Program-made: the position numbers and the translations under genes
Origin: Blastomonas fulva
GTDB taxonomy: Bacteria > Pseudomonadota > Alphaproteobacteria > Sphingomonadales > Sphingomonadaceae
DNA length: 64,000 nucleotides
NCBI RefSeq assembly: GCF_003431825.1
Contig: NZ_CP020083.1
Location: 62,001-126,000, forward strand
Direction of reading: 5' to 3'
Notes under the pieces: generated by a model
The model's database searches: none
Told to the model about the DNA's origin: nothing
What the model saw: the letters and a program-made list of their open reading frames with translations, nothing else
In this document: positions 28,351 through 40,889 of the stretch, piece after piece
Position numbering within the stretch: position 1 is the first letter of the stretch
Layout of the letters: the number at the start of each line of letters is the position of its first letter

Positions 28351-29049
28351 TCAGCGGGCCGGACGGACGCCGGAAGTCTGTGCTTCCATCATCAGCCGGT
28401 CCTGCGCCATCGGATCGTGTCCAAGGATTTCGCCCTTGAAGATCCAGCACTTGATGCCGATGATGCCGTACGCGGTAAGCGCTTCGGCATCGGCATAGTC
28501 GACATTGGCGCGCAGCGTGTGCAGCGGCACGCGGCCTTCGCGGTACCATTCGGTGCGCGCGATTTCCGCGCCGCCCAGACGGCCACCGCAGGTGATCTTG
28601 ATGCCTTCGGCACCCAGACGCAGCGCCGATTGAACCGCACGCTTCATGGCGCGACGGAAGGCAACGCGGCGGATCAGCTGATCGGCAATGCCCTGGGCAA
28701 CGAGCTTGGCATCGATTTCCGGCTTGCGGATTTCAACGATGTTGAGCTTGACCTCACCACCCTTGATCATCGATTCCAGCTTCTTGCGCAGCTTCTCGAT
28801 GTCCGCACCCTTCTTGCCGATGATCACGCCGGGGCGTGCAGCATAGATGGAGACGCGGCACAGACGGGCCGGACGCTCGATCACCACCTTGGAGATCGCT
28901 GCCTGGGGCATCGTCTTCATGATGAACTTGCGCAGCTCGATGTCTTCCTTGAGCATGCGTGCATAGTCGCGCCCTTCGGCGTACCAGCGGCTGTCCCAGG
29001 TGCGGTTGATCTGCAGACGCAGGCCGATCGGATTGCTCTTCTGACCCAT
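28351..29049 (-). CDS. rpsC: Small-subunit ribosomal protein S3
   Basis: 232 residues. [20 protein letters not shown] opens it. The KH domain has [18 protein letters not shown], and [14 protein letters not shown] [13 protein letters not shown] lies near the end. It forms part of the mRNA entry tunnel. Confidence 0.98.
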   Translation of the reverse strand: MGQKSNPIGLRLQINRTWDSRWYAEGRDYARMLKEDIELRKFIMKTMPQAAISKVVIERPARLCRVSIYAARPGVIIGKKGADIEKLRKKLESMIKGGEVKLNIVEIRKPEIDAKLVAQGIADQLIRRVAFRRAMKRAVQSALRLGAEGIKITCGGRLGGAEIARTEWYREGRVPLHTLRANVDYADAEALTAYGIIGIKCWIFKGEILGHDPMAQDRLMMEAQTSGVRPAR

Positions 29050-29052
29050 GAC

Positions 29053-29430
29053 TTACGCTTCCTCTTGTTCGCGCACGACGATACGCAGGCGGCTGAACGG
29101 CTTCAGGATGCGGCTGGAACGGCCACGAGCGCGCGTCATGAAACGCTTCATCGTGATCGCCTTGCCAACACTCGCTTCAGCCACGACCAGCGCGTCAACA
29201 TCGAGATTGTGGTTGTTTTCGGCATTCGCAATCGCAGATGCCAGAACCTTGCGTGCGTCGACCGCCATGCCCTTCTTCGAGAAGGCCAGGATGTTCATGG
29301 CCTCTTCAGCCTTCTTGCCACGGATCAAGGCAGCAACCAGACCAAGCTTCTGCGCAGAACCACGGATGGTCGTGCCGACAGCCAGAGCCTCATTGTCACC
29401 AACGCGACGCGGAGATTTTGCCTTGCCCAT
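29053..29430 (-). CDS. rplV: Large-subunit ribosomal protein L22
   Basis: 125 residues. [36 protein letters not shown] and [17 protein letters not shown] fit L22, whose hairpin lines the exit tunnel (macrolide site). Its start codon overlaps the rpsS stop by one base. Confidence 0.98.
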   Translation of the reverse strand: MGKAKSPRRVGDNEALAVGTTIRGSAQKLGLVAALIRGKKAEEAMNILAFSKKGMAVDARKVLASAIANAENNHNLDVDALVVAEASVGKAITMKRFMTRARGRSSRILKPFSRLRIVVREQEEA

Positions 29431-29705
29431 TAGCGCTTGCCCTTCTTGTCAGCAGCGTGGCCAGGGAAGGTGCGGGTCGGAGCGAATTCGCCCAGCTTGT
29501 GACCCACCATGTCTTCGTTGACCGAAACCGGGATGAACTTGTGACCGTTGTAGACGTTGAACGTCAGACCAACGAACTGCGGCAGAATGGTCGAACGACG
29601 CGACCAAGTCTTGATCGGAGCACGGCCGCCAGCGTCCTGCGCCGTTTCTGCCTTCTTCAGCAGATACAGGTCGAAGAACGGCCCTTTTTTGATGGAGCGA
29701 GCCAT
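29430..29705 (-). CDS. rpsS: Small-subunit ribosomal protein S19
   Basis: 91 residues. [37 protein letters not shown] and [17 protein letters not shown] are textbook S19. It binds S13 and 16S rRNA in the head. Confidence 0.98.
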   Translation of the reverse strand: MARSIKKGPFFDLYLLKKAETAQDAGGRAPIKTWSRRSTILPQFVGLTFNVYNGHKFIPVSVNEDMVGHKLGEFAPTRTFPGHAADKKGKR

Positions 29706-29708
29706 GAC

Positions 29709-30545
29709 TTACCTCTTCTTCTTCGCGTGACGTGACCGGATGATCATCTTGTCCGTCGACTTGTTCTTGCGGGTGCGCATGCCCTTGGTCGGCTTGCCCC
29801 ACGGAGTGACCGGATGACGGCCACCCGAGGTGCGGCCTTCACCGCCGCCATGCGGGTGATCGACCGGGTTCTTGGCGACGCCGCGGGTCAGCGGACGACG
29901 GCCCATCCAGCGCTTGCGACCGGCCTTGGCGAAGTTCTGGTTGCTGTTGTCGGGGTTCGACACCGCGCCCACCGTGCCCATGCAGGCGCCGGGGATGTAG
30001 CGCTGTTCGCCCGAGTTCAGACGCACCATGACCATGCCGCGGTCACGACCTACGACCTGTGCATAGGTGCCTGCCGAACGCGCGATCTGACCGCCCTTGC
30101 CCGGCTTCATCTCCACATTGTGGATGATGGTGCCGACCGGCATCTGTGCCAGCTTCATCGCGTTGCCCGGCTTCACGTCGGTCTTTTCACTGGCGATCAC
30201 CTGATCACCAACGGCCAGACGCTGAGGCGCCAGGATGTAGGCGACTTCGCCGTCTTCGTACTTGATCAGCGCGATGAAGGCGGTGCGGTTGGGATCGTAT
30301 TCGATCCGCTCCACAGTGCCGGCAACGTCCATCTTGCGACGCTTGAAATCGACGATGCGATAACGCTGCTTGTGACCACCGGCGATGCCGCGCGAGGTCA
30401 CGTGACCCTTGTTGTTGCGGCCACCGGTCTTGCGCTTGCCTTCGGTCAGCGCCTTGACGGGGCCGCCCTTGTACAGGTCGCTGCGATCGACAAGAATCAG
30501 ACCACGACGGCCCGGGCTTGTCGGATTATATGATTTGAGTGCCAT
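29709..30545 (-). CDS. rplB: Large-subunit ribosomal protein L2
   Basis: 278 residues. [37 protein letters not shown] and [20 protein letters not shown], containing the near-universal His near the peptidyl transferase centre, identify it. It is needed for subunit association. Confidence 0.98.
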   Translation of the reverse strand: MALKSYNPTSPGRRGLILVDRSDLYKGGPVKALTEGKRKTGGRNNKGHVTSRGIAGGHKQRYRIVDFKRRKMDVAGTVERIEYDPNRTAFIALIKYEDGEVAYILAPQRLAVGDQVIASEKTDVKPGNAMKLAQMPVGTIIHNVEMKPGKGGQIARSAGTYAQVVGRDRGMVMVRLNSGEQRYIPGACMGTVGAVSNPDNSNQNFAKAGRKRWMGRRPLTRGVAKNPVDHPHGGGEGRTSGGRHPVTPWGKPTKGMRTRKNKSTDKMIIRSRHAKKKR

Positions 30546-30574
30546 ATCTCTATCCTGTCAGCTACGAACCGCGC

Positions 30575-30886
30575 TCAAACGCCGGTGGTGACGTCGATCG
30601 ACTGGCCTTCGGCCAACCGAACAACGGCTTTCTTGATGTCATTGCGGGTGTAGGGACGACCCTTCCAGCGCTTGGTCTTGCCCTTCTGGACCAGGGTGTT
30701 GACCCCGACCACCTTGACATCGAACAGCGCTTCGACCGCAGCCTTGATCTGCGGCTTGGTCGCATCCTGGCTGACCTTGAAGACCACCGAGTTGAATTCG
30801 CTCAACAGCGTCGACTTCTCGGTGATGTGCGGGGCAACGATCACGTCATAATGACGCGTATCGATGGTGTCGGATTTTTTAGCCAT
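30575..30886 (-). CDS. rplW: Large-subunit ribosomal protein L23
   Basis: 103 residues. [14 protein letters not shown] and [19 protein letters not shown] are conserved, and [16 protein letters not shown] closes it. L23 docks trigger factor and SRP at the exit tunnel. The ATG at 30886 (second Met) gives the family start; it overlaps rplD by 8 bases. Confidence 0.97.
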   Translation of the reverse strand: MAKKSDTIDTRHYDVIVAPHITEKSTLLSEFNSVVFKVSQDATKPQIKAAVEALFDVKVVGVNTLVQKGKTKRWKGRPYTRNDIKKAVVRLAEGQSIDVTTGV

Positions 30887-31505
30887 TGAACCGTGCCTCC
30901 AGCTTTTCAACAGCGGCGCGGGTCAGCACCAGCGTATCGTGTTTCAGGATGTCATAGACGTTGGCACCGACGGCGGGCAGCACGTTCAGACCGATCAGGT
31001 TGGCCGAAGCCTTCCGGAAATTGTCGTTCACGGCATCGCCATCGATGAACAGCGCCTTCTTGCCGAGACCCAGCTTGCCGAGCTGTGCCAGCAGCGTCTT
31101 GGTCTTGGCTTCGGTGAGGTCGAACGTGTCGAGCACGATCAGGCTTTCGCTGGCGACCTTGGACGACAGTGCCATCTTCAGGCCAAGCGCACGAACCTTC
31201 TTGTTCAGCGAGGGGTTGAAGTCACGGACGCGGGGACCGTGAGCCTTACCACCGCCGATGAAGATCGGGGCGCGACGATCGCCGTGACGGGCGGTACCGC
31301 CACCCTTCTGGCGACCGAACTTCTTGCCGGTGCGGGCAACGTCCGAACGTTCACGAGCGCCGCGGGCGGTGCCGCGACGGTTTTCGAGCTGCCAAGTGAC
31401 AACGCGGTGCAGGATGTCTGCGCGCGGGGTCACGCCGAAGACGTCATCGTTCAGTTCGATGTCGCCCTTTGCGGTGGCGTCGAGGGTCTGGACCTTGAGC
31501 TTCAT
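30879..31505 (-). CDS. rplD: Large-subunit ribosomal protein L4
   Basis: 208 residues. The tunnel loop [19 protein letters not shown] is present, followed by [18 protein letters not shown]. In E. coli L4 also represses the S10 operon at its leader. Whether it does so here, where the tuf-rpsJ spacer is structured, is untested. Confidence 0.98.
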   Translation of the reverse strand: MKLKVQTLDATAKGDIELNDDVFGVTPRADILHRVVTWQLENRRGTARGARERSDVARTGKKFGRQKGGGTARHGDRRAPIFIGGGKAHGPRVRDFNPSLNKKVRALGLKMALSSKVASESLIVLDTFDLTEAKTKTLLAQLGKLGLGKKALFIDGDAVNDNFRKASANLIGLNVLPAVGANVYDILKHDTLVLTRAAVEKLEARFNG

Positions 31506-31508
31506 GGT

Positions 31509-32354
31509 TTAACCCTCCTTCTCAACGGTGCTGTTGGGCGTATCGAGATCGCCTCCAGCGGCGGGCACTTCAGCGGCTGCTGCAGCGATTTCCGCATCGG
31601 TGGGGGTCAGCGGAGCTTCGTGCTCTGCTGCGGGCTCAACCATGCCGGCAGGTGCTTCTTCATGCTCGTTGGCATTGGCTGCCGAACGGATCGCACCGGG
31701 GTACGGAGCATCGGCGTGACGCTCGACCTTGACGGCATCGCGAACCATCAGCCAGCCACCCTTGGAACCGGGGACCGAACCCTTGACGAAGATCAGACCG
31801 CGCGCCTCATCGGTGCGGACGACTTCGAGGTTCTGCTGGGTACGCTGACGGTCGCCCATGTGGCCGGCCATCTTCTTGTTCTTGAACACCTTGCCCGGAT
31901 CCTGGCGTTGGCCAGTCGAACCATGGGCACGGTGCGAGATCGACACACCATGCGATGCGCGCATACCACCGAAGCCCCAACGCTTCATGGCACCGGCAAA
32001 ACCCTTACCCTGGGTGTGACCGGTGATGTCGACCAGCTGACCGGCGACAAAGTGATTTGCAGAAATGGTGGCGCCAACATCGAGAATCGCATCATCAGAG
32101 ACGCGGAATTCGGCCATCAGCATCTTGGGAGCGACTTCTGCCTTGGCAAAATGCTCGCGCTGCGGCTTGTTGACGTTCTTGGGCTTAGCAGCTCCGGCAC
32201 CCAGCTGCACCGCGACGTATCCGTCACGATCCTGGTTCTTGACCGAAACCACCTGGCAATCTTCCAGCGACAGGACGGTAACCGGCACGTGCCGACCATC
32301 ATCCTGGAACAGGCGGGTCATCCCGACTTTCTTTGCGATCACGCCAGTGCGCAT
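31509..32354 (-). CDS. rplC: Large-subunit ribosomal protein L3 with acidic C-terminal tail
   Basis: 281 residues, against about 209 in E. coli. The core shows [39 protein letters not shown] and [19 protein letters not shown], including the Gln that is methylated in E. coli. From about residue 226 the protein becomes Ala/Glu/Pro rich and probably disordered. The ATG at 32354 gives the conserved start; a 30-codon open stretch upstream is not coding. Confidence 0.97.
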   Translation of the reverse strand: MRTGVIAKKVGMTRLFQDDGRHVPVTVLSLEDCQVVSVKNQDRDGYVAVQLGAGAAKPKNVNKPQREHFAKAEVAPKMLMAEFRVSDDAILDVGATISANHFVAGQLVDITGHTQGKGFAGAMKRWGFGGMRASHGVSISHRAHGSTGQRQDPGKVFKNKKMAGHMGDRQRTQQNLEVVRTDEARGLIFVKGSVPGSKGGWLMVRDAVKVERHADAPYPGAIRSAANANEHEEAPAGMVEPAAEHEAPLTPTDAEIAAAAAEVPAAGGDLDTPNSTVEKEG

Positions 32355-32414
32355 GATCTTTCTCCCAATAGAGGCCCACATGCGTGATTGCGTGGGGGCG
32401 TATCCAAACGAAAA

Positions 32415-32505
32415 CCCCCAAGGCCAAACAACCTTGAGGGCCAACCCGAATTTTGATGATCACCCCGTCCGGGTTGGCTTTTTCCGCACCTCCTTTGAAA
32501 AGGAG
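32415..32505 (-). promoter_or_regulatory. Structured rplC leader: three hairpins with terminator-like last stem
   Basis: Read on the minus strand, a 16-base CTCCTTT/AAAGGAG hairpin (32490-32505) comes first. A 9-bp stem with GCCAACCCG and CGGGTTGGC arms (32470-32478 with 32440-32448) follows. Last is a 9-bp stem CCCTCAAGG/CCTTGGGGG (32432-32440 with 32415-32423) with TTTTCGTTT after it, about 60 bases before the rplC start. It has the look of an attenuator within the S10 operon. Confidence 0.5.
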
Positions 32506-32611
32506 TGTCGAAAAAGACGGGGGACCAGTGCCGCAGCATTGCTGCGCGGTATCCCTTGTAGTTCCCATCCAGTGGATGGAAGCGCCAGGCCCAGCCCGGC
32601 GCCGACTGGCA

Positions 32612-32923
32612 TCAGGCCAGTTTGATCTCGACGTTCACGCCGGCAGCCAGCTCGAGCTTCATCAAAGCATCGACAGTGGCCGGGGTCGGCTGAACGATAT
32701 CAAGCAGACGCTTGTAGGTGCGCACCTCGAACTGCTCGCGCGACTTCTTGTCGACATGCGGGCCGCGGTTCACGGTGAACTTCTCGATGCGCGTCGGCAG
32801 CGGAATGGGACCACGAATGAGAGCGCCGGTGCGACGGGCGGTGTCGGCGATGTCGCCGGTTGCCTGATCAAGCACGCGATGATCAAATGCCTTGAGGCGA
32901 ATACGGATATTCTGCGTTTCCAT
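32612..32923 (-). CDS. rpsJ: Small-subunit ribosomal protein S10
   Basis: 103 residues. [39 protein letters not shown] and [15 protein letters not shown] are invariant. S10 also acts as NusE in transcription antitermination. The ATG at 32923 is the second Met of the open frame. The gap to rplC is unusually long (257 bases) and structured. Confidence 0.98.
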   Translation of the reverse strand: METQNIRIRLKAFDHRVLDQATGDIADTARRTGALIRGPIPLPTRIEKFTVNRGPHVDKKSREQFEVRTYKRLLDIVQPTPATVDALMKLELAAGVNVEIKLA

Positions 32924-32949
32924 TACCACTTTACCGATGCGAAAGAGCG

Positions 32950-33004
32950 AAAAACAAACCGCCCCAGAAACCCGTTGGCTCTTTCGAGCCCAACGCCGGG
33001 GCGG
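32950..33004 (-). terminator. Rho-independent terminator or attenuator between tuf and rpsJ
   Basis: On the minus strand CCGCCCC (33004-32998) pairs with GGGGCGG (32965-32959). An inner stem CGTTGG-GCTC/GAGC-CCAACG carries a GAAA loop. TTTGTTTTT follows immediately. It ends 27 bases before the rpsJ start, so it would either end the str transcript or attenuate S10-operon expression. Confidence 0.75.
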
Positions 33005-33018
33005 CCTATTGGAATATT

Positions 33019-33057
33019 GCCATCCCCCGCACGAATCAGATCCGTGCGGGAGATGGC
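33019..33057 (-). repeat. Long inverted repeat directly after tuf
   Basis: GCCATC and CCCGCACG at 33019-33032 pair with CGTGCGGG and GATGGC at 33042-33057, with a single-base offset. It begins 7 bases after the tuf stop and may protect the str mRNA 3' end or cooperate with the adjacent terminator. Confidence 0.6.
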
Positions 33058-33063
33058 GCTATA

Positions 33064-34254
<1,191 letters not shown>

Positions 34255-34409
34255 TTTTTCCTACCTTCGTTCTTTTACTATCTGTGGATAGTCCGCGCCG
34301 CGCTCTGGCGAGACTGCCCAAAACTGTCAACACCCAAATGAAAGCCCGTCGCGCGTTTCAGCGCGATTCGGCGGGCTAAGGTCGAGCGCCTATAGCGACT
34401 ATGCCCGGC

Positions 34410-36506
<2,097 letters not shown>

Positions 36507-36617
36507 GATCATAAACTCCAGGTGTGGGCCAGATGTGGGGATGCAATTTGCCGCGCGCTATAATGAAGCCCCCGCACTTTGGCCAGTGCGAATTGGGGAT
36601 ATCGATGTAGCAGACGC

Positions 36618-36777
36618 CAAACCCCTCTCTCCTTGCAGAAAGAGGACGGTATGCCTCACCAGCAGGCTGGCCGAGGCGTAATTGGAGAGGGGCAGGTCAG
36701 CACCCGATGTGCGCCCTGCCCTCCCCTTGCTTCAGATCGTGAAGCGAACCCTCCCCCGCAAGGGAGAGGGCAGTATT
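36618..36777. repeat. Dispersed mosaic repeat, family B copy 3, inside the str operon
   Basis: A roughly 160-base element between rpsG and fusA with CCCCTCTCT-type ends, the core ACCAGCAGGCTGGCC and a CCCTCCCC/GGGAGAGGG end. The core (36647-36683) is a diverged relative of the cores at 11118-11153 and 23425-23460. No reading frame or RNA gene is seen in it. Confidence 0.65.
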
Positions 36778-36779
36778 GA

Positions 36780-37250
36780 TTACCAGCGATAGTGCGAGAA
36801 GGCACGGTTCGCTTCGGCCATGCGGTGCGTGTCTTCACGCTTCTTGACCGCATTGCCGCGATTGTTGGCGGCATCGAGCAGTTCGCCCGACAGACGCGCA
36901 GCCATGGTGGTTTCCGACCGGTTGCGCGCGGCCGAGATGAGCCAGCGGATGGCCAGCGCCTGGGCGCGCTCAGGGCGCACTTCGACGGGAACCTGATAGG
37001 TCGCACCACCGACGCGGCGGCTGCGCACTTCGATGCCGGGCTTCACGTTGTTCAGCGCATCGTGGAACATGGGCAGCGGGTCGGCCTTGGCCTTCGCCTG
37101 CATGGTTTCCATGGCGCCATAAACGATCCGCTCTGCGACGGACTTCTTGCCGTCAAGCATCAGGTTGTTCATGAATTTCGAAAGCGTCAGATCACCGAAC
37201 TTGGGATCGGGAAGGATGACGCGCTTTTCTGGGCGACGACGACGTGACAT
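36780..37250 (-). CDS. rpsG: Small-subunit ribosomal protein S7
   Basis: 156 residues. [40 protein letters not shown] and [20 protein letters not shown] are conserved. S7 nucleates the 30S head. In E. coli S7 represses its own operon by binding the rpsL-rpsG spacer, and the spacer here is highly structured. Confidence 0.98.
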   Translation of the reverse strand: MSRRRRPEKRVILPDPKFGDLTLSKFMNNLMLDGKKSVAERIVYGAMETMQAKAKADPLPMFHDALNNVKPGIEVRSRRVGGATYQVPVEVRPERAQALAIRWLISAARNRSETTMAARLSGELLDAANNRGNAVKKREDTHRMAEANRAFSHYRW

Positions 37251-37297
37251 ATTGGATGACTCCTGAAAAAGATGTGGCCGCGAACGGGGGCGTGTGG

Positions 37298-37356
37298 ATC
37301 CTGAACAAGATCGCCTGAAGCGATCTTTTCAGGATGATCCGTCCCCCGGACGGATC
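37298..37356 (-). promoter_or_regulatory. Two adjoining strong hairpins in the rpsL-rpsG spacer
   Basis: Hairpin one pairs GATCCGTCC (37336-37344) with GGACGGATC (37348-37356) and includes two bases of the rpsL stop codon. Hairpin two directly abuts it: ATCCTGAA-AAGATCGC pairs with GCGATCTT-TTCAGGAT over 16 pairs with one bulged base (37298-37335). No T-run follows, so a terminator is unlikely. The position matches the known S7 operator of E. coli. Confidence 0.65.
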
Positions 37357-37726
37357 ACTTGGGCCGCTTGGCGCCGTACTTGGAACGGCTCTGCTTGCGG
37401 TCCTTGACACCCTGGGTATCGAGAACGCCGCGCAGCACGTGGTAACGCACACCGGGAAGGTCGCGTACGCGGCCGCCGCGGATCAGCACAACCGAGTGCT
37501 CCTGCAGGTTGTGGCCTTCACCCGGAATGTAGGTGATGACTTCACGGCTGTTGGTCAGACGGACCTTGGCCACCTTGCGAAGCGCCGAGTTCGGCTTTTT
37601 CGGAGTCGTCGTATAGACACGGGTGCAAACGCCACGCTTCTGCGGGTTTGCATCCATTGCGGGCACCTTGGACTTGGCCTTTTGCGGCACCCGGCCCTTG
37701 CGGACCAGCTGGTTGATAGTTGGCAT
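37355..37726 (-). CDS. rpsL: Small-subunit ribosomal protein S12
   Basis: 123 residues. [20 protein letters not shown] and [19 protein letters not shown] are invariant. The Lys residues linked to streptomycin resistance are in their sensitive form as far as I can read. It is the first gene of the str group; the 204-base region upstream should contain its promoter, which I could not identify with confidence. Confidence 0.98.
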   Translation of the reverse strand: MPTINQLVRKGRVPQKAKSKVPAMDANPQKRGVCTRVYTTTPKKPNSALRKVAKVRLTNSREVITYIPGEGHNLQEHSVVLIRGGRVRDLPGVRYHVLRGVLDTQGVKDRKQSRSKYGAKRPK

Positions 37727-37930
37727 GTTTTCTCTTCACCTGATTGGTAGAGGTAAGGTTACTCTGCCGCCCGATACGTGCCCGATCCGTTGCAGAACGA
37801 ATCGATATGGTGGAGGCTCCGCCTTTGTCCCACCCGCACCTGACGCCAGTGTCGTGCTAATATCCGGAAAGCGGGACGCAATACGCCCCGGCAACCGAAG
37901 CGCGGCCCTTAACGGCGAATCCCCGTGCGG

Positions 37931-39214
37931 TCAAGCCGCAGCGGAATAGGGCGCGGCCTTGGCGAGAACACCCTGACGCATCGCGGCCCAGTCCTCGAAA
38001 TGCCAAAACTCGGGCCGTTCGGTCCCCAGGATTTGAACTCCGCGGTCGGGCGTGATGGTGATCTCCGCCGGAGCAAGCTCCTGCAGCCGCGATGTGCAAT
38101 AGAATGGCAGCACGCGGACCCCTGACGGGTCCTCGCGGCAATTGTCGACGACCAGCGCCAGCCGGTGATCGTTCAGCCTGACCAGCCCACCTGCGGGATA
38201 CAGCCCCATCGAGTTGATGAAGACCTGCATCAGCCGCTCGTCGAAATGGCCCTGCCACTGCGACATCCGGCCCAGCGCCACGCAGGGGGTCCAGGGGTCC
38301 TTGTAGGGCCGGTTGGAGGTCACCGCATCATAGACATCGCAGATCGCGCCCATGCGCGCCGCCAGGCTGATCTCGTTGCCCTGCAGGCCGAAGGGATAGC
38401 CCGAGCCATCGATCTTCTCATGATGGTGCAGGCACACGTCGCGCGCGATATCCGGAATATCGGGATTCTCGCCGATCAACGCGTGGCCGCGCACCGGGTG
38501 GCTGCGGATGGTAACCATTTCCTCGTCGGTCAACCGGTCGACCTTGTCGAGGATCATCTGCGGCACCGCCATCTTGCCCAGATCGTGCAGCAGCCCGGCC
38601 ACCCCCATCGAGCGGATGGTGTCGTCGTCCAGATCAAGCTTGCACGCAAAGTTGATCATCAGCGTGCACACCGCGACCGAGTGCATATAGGTGTATTCGT
38701 CCTTGTTCTTGAGCCGGACGAGGCTGGTCAGCGCCTTGTTGTTGCGCTCGACCGAATCGCGGATCTCGTCGATCAACGGCAGGACCTCGGGAAGCTTGAC
38801 CGCCTGCCCCAGCCGCGCAGATTCGAACATCGCGCCGACCTTCTTGCGCGACTTCTCAACGATCTTGGCGGCGCGCTTGCTCTCCTGGCGGAAGCTGGTC
38901 TTGCGCGGCGCAAGACTGGGCGGCGTATAGCGCCCGGTGGCCGGGGCATGGCGCGGCGGAAGCACGGCGGCGGGCGGAAGCTGCGGCATCACAGGCGCGG
39001 GCTCCGCGGGCACGGCGCCGCGCTCGACATCGATGATCACCGCCGACACCTTGCTCTCGCGGATCTTGAGGACATCGGCATCCTCGATCAGCAGGAACTT
39101 CTTGCGCCAGAACGGGTGATCGAACCAGGAGCCGACAAAGCCCTGGATAAACATGCCCGTTTCAACCTCGGCTGGTTTGATATGCTTTAACAACAGCCCA
39201 CTTCCCGTCCACAA
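37931..39214 (-). CDS. HD-GYP domain protein (probable c-di-GMP phosphodiesterase)
   Basis: 427 residues. An N-terminal DUF3391-like region (residues about 10-65) and a Pro-rich linker precede an HD-GYP domain (about 170-345). That domain has HSVAVCTLMINF, the metal-binding HDLGKMAVP, HHHEKIDGSGYP (the GYP motif) and CDVYDAVTSNRPYK. All key residues are present, so cleavage of cyclic di-GMP is likely. It controls motility-to-biofilm switching in general. It lies just upstream of rpsL, probably as a separate unit. The start could be a few codons downstream. Confidence 0.9.
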   Translation of the reverse strand: MWTGSGLLLKHIKPAEVETGMFIQGFVGSWFDHPFWRKKFLLIEDADVLKIRESKVSAVIIDVERGAVPAEPAPVMPQLPPAAVLPPRHAPATGRYTPPSLAPRKTSFRQESKRAAKIVEKSRKKVGAMFESARLGQAVKLPEVLPLIDEIRDSVERNNKALTSLVRLKNKDEYTYMHSVAVCTLMINFACKLDLDDDTIRSMGVAGLLHDLGKMAVPQMILDKVDRLTDEEMVTIRSHPVRGHALIGENPDIPDIARDVCLHHHEKIDGSGYPFGLQGNEISLAARMGAICDVYDAVTSNRPYKDPWTPCVALGRMSQWQGHFDERLMQVFINSMGLYPAGGLVRLNDHRLALVVDNCREDPSGVRVLPFYCTSRLQELAPAEITITPDRGVQILGTERPEFWHFEDWAAMRQGVLAKAAPYSAAA

Positions 39215-39384
39215 CCAAGGCCCGGGCTATCGTTCCATGCATCCATGCTCACAGATGCCCCCCGGCTTTCGCACAATCGTTTGCGACACCGGTATCAGGC
39301 AAAATTGTTAACGGTTGGTAAGCCCCGCGCACCCGCCAGAAGATGTTACAAAATGGCACTATTCCAGGGGGTGCGGGGTCGCAA

Positions 39385-40887
39385 TCAGTTAAGGGCTTTC
39401 TTCAGCAGTTCGTTAACCATCTGCGGGTTGGCCTTGCCCTGCATCGCCTTCATCGTCTGCCCGACGAAGAAGCCGAACAAAGCTTCCTTGCCACCGCGAT
39501 ACTGCTCCACCTTGTCAGCATTGGCCGCAAGCACGCCAGCGATGGCGGCATCGATCGCACCGCTGTCCGATGTCTGCTTGAGGCCCTTGTCCTCGACGAT
39601 CTTGCCGGCACCTTCGCCTGTTTCCAGCATGATCTCGAAGACCTGCTTGGCGATGGTGCCCGAAATCGTGCCGTCTGCGACGAGAGCAATCAGCTCTGCG
39701 CCAGCAGCCGGGCTGACCGGACTTTCGTCGATAGACTTGCCGGTGCGATTGAGCGCGCCGTACAGTTCGGACAGCAGCCAGTTGGCCGAGCCCTTGGCGA
39801 CCTCGGTCTCCGGCTTGCCCTGCGCCTTGACGCTTTCGGCCAGCAGCGCCTCGAACCAGCGCGCGGTCTCCGCCTCCGCGGTCAGCACCGCCGCGTTGTA
39901 GGCGGACAGGCCCAACTCGCTTTCGTACCGCTTGCGCTTTGCATCGGGCAGTTCGGGCAGCGAGGCCTTGCAGCCTTCCAGAAACGCGTCGTCGAGTTCC
40001 AGCGGCAGCAGGTCGGGATCGGGGAAGTAGCGATAATCGTGCGCGTCTTCCTTCGAGCGCATCGAGCGGGTCTCGTTCTTGTCGGGATCGTACAGCCGGG
40101 TTTCCTGGACGATCGAACCGCCGCTTTCCAGCACGTCGACCTGGCGGTTCGCCTCGTGCTCGATCGTCGCCATCACATAGCGCACCGAGTTGACGTTCTT
40201 GGTCTCGGTCCGCGTGCCGAATTCGTCGCCGGGCTTGCGCACCGAGACGTTGACGTCGGCGCGCATCGAGCCTTCTTCCATGTTGCCATCGCACGAGCCG
40301 ACATAGCGCAGGATCGAGCGCAGCTTCTTGAGATAGGCGCCAGCCTCCGCAGGTGAACGCATGTCGGGCCGAGAGACGATCTCCATCAGTGCGACGCCGC
40401 AGCGGTTGAGGTCGACATAGGACATCGTGGGATGCTGATCGTGCATCAGCTTGCCTGCATCCTGCTCCAGATGCAGCCGTTCGATGCCGATCGTCTTTGT
40501 CTGTGCGTCGGGGTTTTTCTCATCGAGGCTGATCTCGATCGCGCCCTCGCCCACGATGGGATGATAAAGCTGGCTGATCTGATAGCCCTGCGGCAGATCG
40601 GCGTAGAAATAGTTCTTGCGGTCGAACCGCGAGTACCGGTTGATCTGCGCGTTCAATGCCATGCCGGTGCGCACCGCCTGGCGGACGCACTCGCCATTGG
40701 GCACCGGCAACATTCCGGGCATTGCGGCATCGACAAGCGACACCTGGGCATTGGGCTCCGCCCCGAAGGTGGTAGCCGCACCCGAAAACAGTTTGGCATG
40801 GCTGGTGACCTGAGCATGCACCTCGAGCCCGATCACGACCTCCCACTCACCGGTGGCGCCCTGGATACGATAGGTTGATTCAGTCAT
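39385..40887 (-). CDS. gatB: Aspartyl/glutamyl-tRNA amidotransferase subunit B
   Basis: 500 residues. [39 protein letters not shown] and [19 protein letters not shown] are conserved. GatB binds misacylated Glu-tRNA(Gln) or Asp-tRNA(Asn) and activates it with ATP. I chose the ATG at 40887; the open frame upstream overlaps gatA in another frame. gatC-gatA-gatB are contiguous here. Confidence 0.97.
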   Translation of the reverse strand: MTESTYRIQGATGEWEVVIGLEVHAQVTSHAKLFSGAATTFGAEPNAQVSLVDAAMPGMLPVPNGECVRQAVRTGMALNAQINRYSRFDRKNYFYADLPQGYQISQLYHPIVGEGAIEISLDEKNPDAQTKTIGIERLHLEQDAGKLMHDQHPTMSYVDLNRCGVALMEIVSRPDMRSPAEAGAYLKKLRSILRYVGSCDGNMEEGSMRADVNVSVRKPGDEFGTRTETKNVNSVRYVMATIEHEANRQVDVLESGGSIVQETRLYDPDKNETRSMRSKEDAHDYRYFPDPDLLPLELDDAFLEGCKASLPELPDAKRKRYESELGLSAYNAAVLTAEAETARWFEALLAESVKAQGKPETEVAKGSANWLLSELYGALNRTGKSIDESPVSPAAGAELIALVADGTISGTIAKQVFEIMLETGEGAGKIVEDKGLKQTSDSGAIDAAIAGVLAANADKVEQYRGGKEALFGFFVGQTMKAMQGKANPQMVNELLKKALN

Positions 40888-40889
40888 TG

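Noticed and set aside
27901..32387. Two plus-strand frames of about 500 codons opposite the S10 and spc genes (27901-29433, 30864-32387)
   Set aside because: Both run across many short, well-identified minus-strand ribosomal genes and their junctions, as expected for shadows. Composition is His/Asp/Leu/Arg rich with no domain.
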